DNA from: Marinicauda salina
GTDB lineage: Bacteria; Pseudomonadota; Alphaproteobacteria; Caulobacterales; Maricaulaceae
Direction: 5' to 3'
Assembly: GCF_003122085.1 (NCBI RefSeq)
Contig: NZ_QEXV01000002.1
Coordinates: 1 to 64,000, forward strand
DNA length: 64,000 bases
Shown here in pieces: positions 58,747 to 64,000 of this stretch. How positions within the stretch are numbered: the first letter of the stretch is position 1; the number at the start of each line of letters is the position of its first letter. Under the pieces are notes generated by a model that ran no database searches, had not been told where the DNA came from, and saw only the letters and a program-made list of their open reading frames with translations. The translations under genes were made by a program, and so were the position numbers.

Positions 58747-60519
58747 ATGTGCGGCATAGCGGGTGAAATCCGCTTTGACGGCCGATCGCCGGACCTCGGC
58801 GCGCTCGACGCCGTCGCCGGAACGATGGTGCGCCGCGGGCCGGATGCGGCCGGGCTGCACGCGCAGGGCGCGGCCGCGCTCGCCCATCGGCGTCTGAAGA
58901 TCATCGATCTTTCCGACGCCGCCCAGCAGCCGATGGTCGACGCCGAGCTCGGCCTGTCGCTGGTGTTCAACGGCTGCATCTATAATCACAAGGAGCTGCG
59001 CGCCGAGCTGGAGGCGAAGGGATACCGCTTCTTCTCGCACGGCGACAGCGAGGTGATCCTCAAGGCCTATCACTGCTGGGGCGAGGATTTCGTCCAGCGC
59101 CTCAACGGCATGTTCGTCTTCGCCATCGTCGAGCGCGACAGCGGCCGGGTGCTGATCGGCCGCGACCGGCTGGGCATCAAGCCCTTCTATTACGCCGCCG
59201 ACGGGAACGCCTTCCGCTTCGCGTCGACCCTGCCGGCGCTGCTGGCCTTTTCCGACGTCGATCGCAGCCTCGACGCGGACGCGCTCGCATTCTACTTCAC
59301 CTTCCATGCGGTCGTCCCGCCGCCCTGGACGCTGGTGAAGGGCGTGCGAAAGCTGCCGCCGGCCACGCTGATGCGCATCGAGCCCGACGGGCGGACGCAG
59401 GCGCGGCGCTACTGGGACGTCGCGTTCGGCCCGCGTGACGACGAGCAGGGCCTGTCGGCCGACGACTGGAAAGAGCGCGTCGCCGACAGCCTGCGCCTGG
59501 CGGTCAAGCGCCGCCTCGTCGCGGACGTGCCGGTGGGCGTCCTGCTGTCGGGCGGGCTGGATTCCTCGCTGATCGTGGGCCTGCTCGCCGAGGCGGGACA
59601 GACGGGGCTCAAGACCTTCTCGATCGGTTTCGAGAGCGTCGGCGAGGAGCGCGGCGACGAGTTCCAGTACTCCGACATCGTCGCCGAACGCTTCGCCACG
59701 GATCACCACAAGATCGAGATCGACACCGCCCGCGCGCTGCCCGCGCTCGAGGACGCCGTCGCGGCGATGTCCGAGCCGATGACGAGCCATGACTGCGTCG
59801 GCTTCTACCTGCTGTCGGCGGAGGTCTCGAAGCAGGTGAAGGTCGTCCAGTCCGGCCAGGGCGCCGACGAGATCTTCGCGGGGTATCACTGGTATCCGCC
59901 GATGCTGGACGCCAACGATCCGCTGGCGGCGTACGCTCAGGCCTTCTTCGATCGCGATCGCGCCGAGATGGGCGAGCTTCTCCAGGAACGCTGGCTGGAC
60001 GGCGACCTGCCGCGCGAGTTCGTCGCCGAGCATTTCGGCCGGCCCGGGGCCGAGCGGCCCATCGACAAGGCGCTCCGCCTCGACACCGAGGTCATGCTCG
60101 TCGATGATCCGGTCAAGCGCGTCGACAACATGACCATGGCCTGGGGGCTTGAGGCGCGGGTGCCCTTCCTCGACCATGAGGTCGTCGAGACGGCGGCGCG
60201 CGTGCCCGCCGAGCTGAAGACCGCCGAGGGCGGAAAGGGCATACTCAAGCAGGTGGCCCGCGATGTGATCCCGCACGAGGTGATCGACCGGCCGAAGGGA
60301 TACTTCCCGGTGCCGGCGCTGAAATATCTTCGCGGGCCGTATCTCGAGCGGGTGCGCGACGCGGTTACCTCGAAGCGGTTCTCCGAGAAGGGGATCGTCC
60401 AGCCGGACTATCTTGAGCGGCTGTTCGAGGATCCCGGGGCGCACATCACGCCGCTGCGCGGCTCGAAGCTCTACCAGATCGGATTGCTGGCGATGTGGAT
60501 GGAAGCTCACGGCGTTTGA
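58747..60519 (+). CDS. N-acetylglutaminylglutamine amidotransferase (asparagine synthase family)
   Basis: The 590-residue protein has the Ntn amidotransferase domain beginning MCGIAGE (Cys2 nucleophile after Met removal) and the ATP-pyrophosphatase domain with SGGLDSS (268-274). The family member beside an ATP-grasp synthetase and an M42 peptidase makes the osmolyte N-acetylglutaminylglutamine amide: it converts the terminal carboxylate to an amide with glutamine. AAAGGA precedes the ATG. It is the first gene of a three-gene operon. Confidence 0.93.
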   Translation: MCGIAGEIRFDGRSPDLGALDAVAGTMVRRGPDAAGLHAQGAAALAHRRLKIIDLSDAAQQPMVDAELGLSLVFNGCIYNHKELRAELEAKGYRFFSHGDSEVILKAYHCWGEDFVQRLNGMFVFAIVERDSGRVLIGRDRLGIKPFYYAADGNAFRFASTLPALLAFSDVDRSLDADALAFYFTFHAVVPPPWTLVKGVRKLPPATLMRIEPDGRTQARRYWDVAFGPRDDEQGLSADDWKERVADSLRLAVKRRLVADVPVGVLLSGGLDSSLIVGLLAEAGQTGLKTFSIGFESVGEERGDEFQYSDIVAERFATDHHKIEIDTARALPALEDAVAAMSEPMTSHDCVGFYLLSAEVSKQVKVVQSGQGADEIFAGYHWYPPMLDANDPLAAYAQAFFDRDRAEMGELLQERWLDGDLPREFVAEHFGRPGAERPIDKALRLDTEVMLVDDPVKRVDNMTMAWGLEARVPFLDHEVVETAARVPAELKTAEGGKGILKQVARDVIPHEVIDRPKGYFPVPALKYLRGPYLERVRDAVTSKRFSEKGIVQPDYLERLFEDPGAHITPLRGSKLYQIGLLAMWMEAHGV

Positions 60520-60532
60520 GAAGGCGAACGGA

Positions 60533-62308
60533 TTGAAGAGCAGCGACCAACCGCGCAAGGCGCTCCGCCACCGGCTGAAGCGACTGCGCGACGAGGGCCT
60601 CAAGGACCCGATCGACGATCGGGACGGCGGGGACGCGCCCAGGAAGAACGCCTGGATCGATGTCGGCTGGGGCCGGCTGATCTTCGCCCAGACGTTCGAG
60701 AACGCGGACGATCTCGTCGAGGTTTTGCAGAACGAGGAGTCCGAAAAGCGCGACATCGCCTTCTATGTCCGCGACCCGCACGTCGTCCTCGCCGCAGGAC
60801 CGCAGGAAGTCTTTCTCGACCCGTCGCACACCTATCGCATCGACCTGGCGACCTACCGGGCGTCGCGGCAGCGCCAGACCGGCTATTTCGTCCGCCGTCT
60901 CTGCTCCGAGGCTGACGCGGTCGCGGTCAATGCGATCTACGCCGCGCGCGGCATGGTTCAGGTCGATCCCTCCTTCTTCTGGCGGCAGCGCGACAATCGC
61001 ACGCTGACCTTTCTCGTCTGCGAGGACGAGCAGACCGGGGAGATTCTGGGCTCGGTCACCGGGGTCGATCACGAGCGCGCCTTCGGCGATCCCCAGCACG
61101 GCTCCTCGCTCTGGTGTCTCGCCGTTTCGCCGACGGCGGCCCATCCGGGCATCGGCGAAGCGCTGGTGCGCCGCCTGATCGAGTTGTTCAAGGCGCGCGG
61201 TTGCTCGTTCATGGACCTGTCGGTGCTGCACGACAACGAGTCCGCCATCGCGCTCTACGAGAAGCTGGGTTTCAAGCGGCTGCCCTTCTTCACGCTCAAG
61301 CGGAAGAACGTCATCAATGAACCGCTCTTCATCGGCCCGCCGCCGGAGGAGCAGCTCAATGCCTACGCCCGGATCATCGTCGACGAGGCGCGCCGTCGCG
61401 GGATCGGCTGCCAGGTGATCGACGCCGAGGGCGGCTTCTTCAAGCTCACCTACGGGGGGCGCTCGATCGTGTGCCGGGAGTCGCTGAGCGAACTGACGAG
61501 CGCGGTGGCGATGAGCTGGTGCGACGACAAGGCCGCCACGCGCCGCCTGATCGAGAACGCCGGCGTGGCCGCGCCGCGGCAGACCTCGCTGACGCAGGGC
61601 GACGCTGCGCCGGTCGAATTTCTCGAGGCGTGCGGGACGGTCGTGGTCAAGCCGGCCCGAGGCGAGCAGGGCCGCGGCGTCGTGGTCGGCGTCGAGACCG
61701 AGGACGAACTGCGAGAAGCCATCGAGGCGGCTTTCGAGCTCGACTCCCAGGTGATCGTCGAGGAGTTCGTCGAAGGCGAGGACCTGCGCGTCGTGGTGAT
61801 CAACAACGAGGTCGTCGCCGCGGCGCTGCGAAAGCCGCCGGTGGTCACCGGCGACGGCCGGCGCTCGCTGAAGGAGCTGGTCGAAAGCCTGAGCCGGCGC
61901 CGAGCGGCTGCGACCCAGGGCGAGTCCGTCATCCCGCTCGACGCCGAGACCGAGCGCTGCCTCACCGCGGCCGGCTGGAGCTGGGAGGACGTGCCGAAGA
62001 AGGGCGAGCGCATCCGCGTGCGCAAGACCGCCAATCTCCACACGGGCGGCGCGCTCCACGACGTCACCGACACGCTGCACCCCGAGATCGCGACAAGCGC
62101 GGTGGCCGTCGCGCGCGCGATCGACATTCCCGTCGTCGGGGTGGATTTCATCGTCGACGCGCCCGATCGTCCCGACCATGTCTTCATCGAGGCGAACGAG
62201 CGGCCGGGGCTGGCCAATCACGAGCCGCAGCCGACCGCCGAGCGCTTCATCGACCTTCTGTTTCCGCTTTCCGCCATTCGCCACGACGCTTCAGAGGCCA
62301 CTGCTTGA
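60533..62308 (+). CDS. ngg: N-acetylglutaminylglutamine synthetase (GNAT plus ATP-grasp)
   Basis: The 591-residue protein combines an N-terminal part with an acetyltransferase (GNAT) domain (about 120-260, LAVSPTAAHPGIGEALVRRL and LHDNESAIALYEKLGF) and a C-terminal ATP-grasp domain (about 320-580, with VVVKPARGEQGRGV and EANERPGLANHEPQ). It acetylates glutamine and joins it to another glutamine in making NAGGN. The start is a TTG at 60533; the first gene's stop is 13 bp before it. A longer ATG reading overlaps the first gene in another frame. Confidence 0.92.
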   Translation: MKSSDQPRKALRHRLKRLRDEGLKDPIDDRDGGDAPRKNAWIDVGWGRLIFAQTFENADDLVEVLQNEESEKRDIAFYVRDPHVVLAAGPQEVFLDPSHTYRIDLATYRASRQRQTGYFVRRLCSEADAVAVNAIYAARGMVQVDPSFFWRQRDNRTLTFLVCEDEQTGEILGSVTGVDHERAFGDPQHGSSLWCLAVSPTAAHPGIGEALVRRLIELFKARGCSFMDLSVLHDNESAIALYEKLGFKRLPFFTLKRKNVINEPLFIGPPPEEQLNAYARIIVDEARRRGIGCQVIDAEGGFFKLTYGGRSIVCRESLSELTSAVAMSWCDDKAATRRLIENAGVAAPRQTSLTQGDAAPVEFLEACGTVVVKPARGEQGRGVVVGVETEDELREAIEAAFELDSQVIVEEFVEGEDLRVVVINNEVVAAALRKPPVVTGDGRRSLKELVESLSRRRAAATQGESVIPLDAETERCLTAAGWSWEDVPKKGERIRVRKTANLHTGGALHDVTDTLHPEIATSAVAVARAIDIPVVGVDFIVDAPDRPDHVFIEANERPGLANHEPQPTAERFIDLLFPLSAIRHDASEATA

Positions 62309-63474
62309 CCGTGATCGACGACCGATATCTCAAGGACATTCTCCAGCGCTTGCTCGAGACGCCGAGCCCGACCGGGTATACCGACGAAATCGTACGCCTG
62401 TGCTGCAAGGAGCTGGCCGATCTCGGCGTCGAGTACGAATTGACCCGCCGGGGCGCCATCCGGGCGCGCATCCCCGGCGAGGAGCAGATGCCCGCGCGCG
62501 CGGTCATCGCCCATGTCGACACGCTTGGCGCGCAGGTGAAGGCGCTCAAGGAGAACGGGCGACTCGAGGTCGTTCCGATCGGGCACTGGTCGGCGCGCTT
62601 CGCCGAGGGCGCGCGCTGCACGGTGTTCAGCATCGATCACGGCGCGTTTCGCGGGACGATCCTGCCGCTGAAGGCGTCGGGACACACCTTCAACGAGGAA
62701 ATCGACACCCAGCCGGTCGCCTGGACCAATCTCGAGGTGCGGCCCGACGTGGTGGCGGAAAGCAAGGCCGACCTGGAGGCGCTCGGGTTTCACATCGGCG
62801 ACTTCGTCGCGATCGATCCGCAGCCGGAGATGCTCGACAACGGGTTCGTCGTCTCCCGCCACCTGGACGACAAGGGCGGCGTGGCGGCGATGTTCGCCGC
62901 GCTCAAGGCGCTCGTCGAAGGCGATGGCAAGGTCCCGGTCGACACCTATTTCCTGCTGACGATCTCCGAGGAGATCGGCCACGGCGCGAGCGGCATCCTC
63001 ACCAAGGACATCACCGCGATGGTGACCATCGACAACGGCACCCAGGCGCCGGGGCAGAACAGCCGCGAGTTCGGCGCCACGATCGCCATGGCCGACCAGA
63101 CCGGCCCGTTCGACTATCACCTGACCCAGAAGCTGCTGCGCCTGTGCGAGGACGAGAATATCGACCACCAGCGCGACATCTTCCGCTACTACCGCTCGGA
63201 TTCGGCGAGCGCCATCGAGTCCGGCGAGGATGTCCGAACCGCGCTGCTGACCTTCGGCATCGACGCCTCGCATGGCTATGAGCGCATCCACATGCATGCG
63301 CTGCATTCGGTGGCGCGGCTCATCCACGCCTACGCCCATTCCGACGTCGAAATCCCGCGCGACAAGGAGGAGCTCTCCTCGATCAGCGGCTTCACCGACC
63401 AGCCCATGGAGCCCGCCGAGGAGACCAGCTGGGACGGCCGCGACGAGCCGCCGGAGCCGCCCCAGGCTGAATAG
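62305..63474 (+). CDS. M42-family peptidase of the NAGGN system
   Basis: The 389-residue protein has the dinuclear metallopeptidase pattern: AHVDTLG, SRHLDDKGG, SEEIGHGASG, VTIDNG and the late HMHALHS. It is the third member of the conserved NAGGN trio and probably degrades or recycles the osmolyte or its precursors. The TTG start (62305) lies in the TGA stop of the preceding gene (TTGA overlap); a GTG at 62311 is an alternative. The acidic and proline-rich C-terminal tail is loose. Confidence 0.9.
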   Translation: MTVIDDRYLKDILQRLLETPSPTGYTDEIVRLCCKELADLGVEYELTRRGAIRARIPGEEQMPARAVIAHVDTLGAQVKALKENGRLEVVPIGHWSARFAEGARCTVFSIDHGAFRGTILPLKASGHTFNEEIDTQPVAWTNLEVRPDVVAESKADLEALGFHIGDFVAIDPQPEMLDNGFVVSRHLDDKGGVAAMFAALKALVEGDGKVPVDTYFLLTISEEIGHGASGILTKDITAMVTIDNGTQAPGQNSREFGATIAMADQTGPFDYHLTQKLLRLCEDENIDHQRDIFRYYRSDSASAIESGEDVRTALLTFGIDASHGYERIHMHALHSVARLIHAYAHSDVEIPRDKEELSSISGFTDQPMEPAEETSWDGRDEPPEPPQAE

Positions 63475-63487
63475 GCCGGGCGTCGGC

Positions 63488-64000
63488 TCAGGCCGCTTTC
63501 ACGCCCTTGGTGAACTTCTCGACTTCCTCGCTCAGCTCGTTCGAATGCTGCGCGAGGCCCTTGGCGGCGGCGAGGACCTGTTCGGCCGCCGCGCCTGTCT
63601 TGCCCGCGCCTTTTTCGACATCGACGATGCTGCCGGTCACCTGTTCGGTGCCCTGGGCGGCCTCGTGGACATTCCGAGAGATTTCGTTGGTCGTCGCGTC
63701 CTGCTCCTCCATGGCGCCGGCGATGGCGCTGGCGATGCCGGCCATCTCCTCGATGACCTTCGAGATTTCGTCGATCGCCGAGACGGCTTCGGTGGTCGAA
63801 TCCTGGATCCCGTTGATCTGGGAGGCGATCTCTTCGGTCGCCTTGGTGGTCTGCTCGGCCAGCGACTTCACCTCGCTGGCGACGACGGCGAAGCCCTTGC
63901 CGGCTTCGCCGGCGCGGGCGGCCTCGATGGTGGCGTTGAGCGCGAGCAGGTTGGTCTGTTCGGCCACCTGCTCGATCAGGGTGACGATTTCGCCGATCCG
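63488..64000 (-). CDS. Methyl-accepting chemotaxis protein, C-terminal part
   Basis: The gene continues past the right edge of the window. The visible C-terminal 170 residues contain the conserved signalling hairpin ([19 protein letters not shown]) and long heptad coiled-coil segments. The sensor part is outside the window. It signals to CheA and controls motility. It is convergent with the NAGGN operon (13-bp gap). Confidence 0.95.
   Translation of the reverse strand, partial: RIGEIVTLIEQVAEQTNLLALNATIEAARAGEAGKGFAVVASEVKSLAEQTTKATEEIASQINGIQDSTTEAVSAIDEISKVIEEMAGIASAIAGAMEEQDATTNEISRNVHEAAQGTEQVTGSIVDVEKGAGKTGAAAEQVLAAAKGLAQHSNELSEEVEKFTKGVKAA

Noticed and set aside
61471-63474. A 667-residue form of the M42 peptidase
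   Set aside because: Its first part is an out-of-frame reading of the synthetase gene. The M42 domain begins at the TTG overlapping the stop.

Overview
The window looks like chromosome from a GC-rich (by eye high-60s percent) free-living alphaproteobacterium, most likely of the Caulobacterales/Maricaulales type. This placement is inferred from gene content: UrcA-family proteins, CadC-like winged-helix regulators with TPR tails, a TonB-dependent receptor beside a spinster-type MFS carrier, many exported peptidases, and the NAGGN osmolyte operon. About 50 protein genes and one tRNA are densely packed. There is no rRNA, transposase, integrase, phage gene or CRISPR array.

Layout. 1-2.35 kb: 2OG-Fe(II) oxygenase, Nu-type glutathione transferase, small Sel1 protein. 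2.35-7.14 kb: a minimal exopolysaccharide locus with a Wza-like lipoprotein, a Wzz/GumC-like coiled-coil protein, a BY-kinase-like P-loop protein lacking the Walker A lysine, a Dpm1-like GT2 and an ArnT-like glycosyltransferase. 7.1-16.6 kb: typA, an exported M14 carboxypeptidase, DoxX, crotonase, alpha/beta hydrolase, mltF and a CaCA antiporter. 16.6-20.8 kb: two head-to-head pairs of winged-helix membrane regulator and UrcA protein in tandem, the least explained locus. 20.9-31.1 kb: M3 peptidase, monoamine oxidase, membrane-anchored nitrilase-fold hydrolase, and an exported propeller-amidohydrolase, with two kinds of intergenic palindromic repeat between them. 31.2-40.4 kb: envelope proteins, including a predicted three-barrel outer-membrane fusion, an Asp-Arg-rich protein and an RlpA-like protein. 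40.5-46.3 kb: a lipoprotein-type KatG with a candidate OxyR site, and a secreted astacin protease ending in seven FG-GAP repeats. 46.8 kb: tRNA-Ser(GCU). 48.2-49.6 kb: apbC/mrp and a rhodanese.

49.6-57.95 kb is a coherent uptake and catabolic island. A TetR regulator and two alpha/beta hydrolases form one minus-strand operon. Divergent from it lie a TonB-dependent receptor, an MFS transporter and an acyl-CoA synthetase. A palindrome sits in the spacer of the receptor's candidate promoter. The likely substrate is an ester or acyl compound that is imported, hydrolysed and activated with CoA. 58-63.5 kb holds a DJ-1/PfpI-fold protein without its cysteine, divergent from the three-gene NAGGN operon, with a strong inverted repeat between them. 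A chemoreceptor gene runs off the right edge.

Recurring themes are exported hydrolases consistent with a protein- and peptide-scavenging life, several family members missing key catalytic residues, and coupled TTG starts inside stop codons (TTGA). All functions are read from sequence motifs by eye; no database search was possible.
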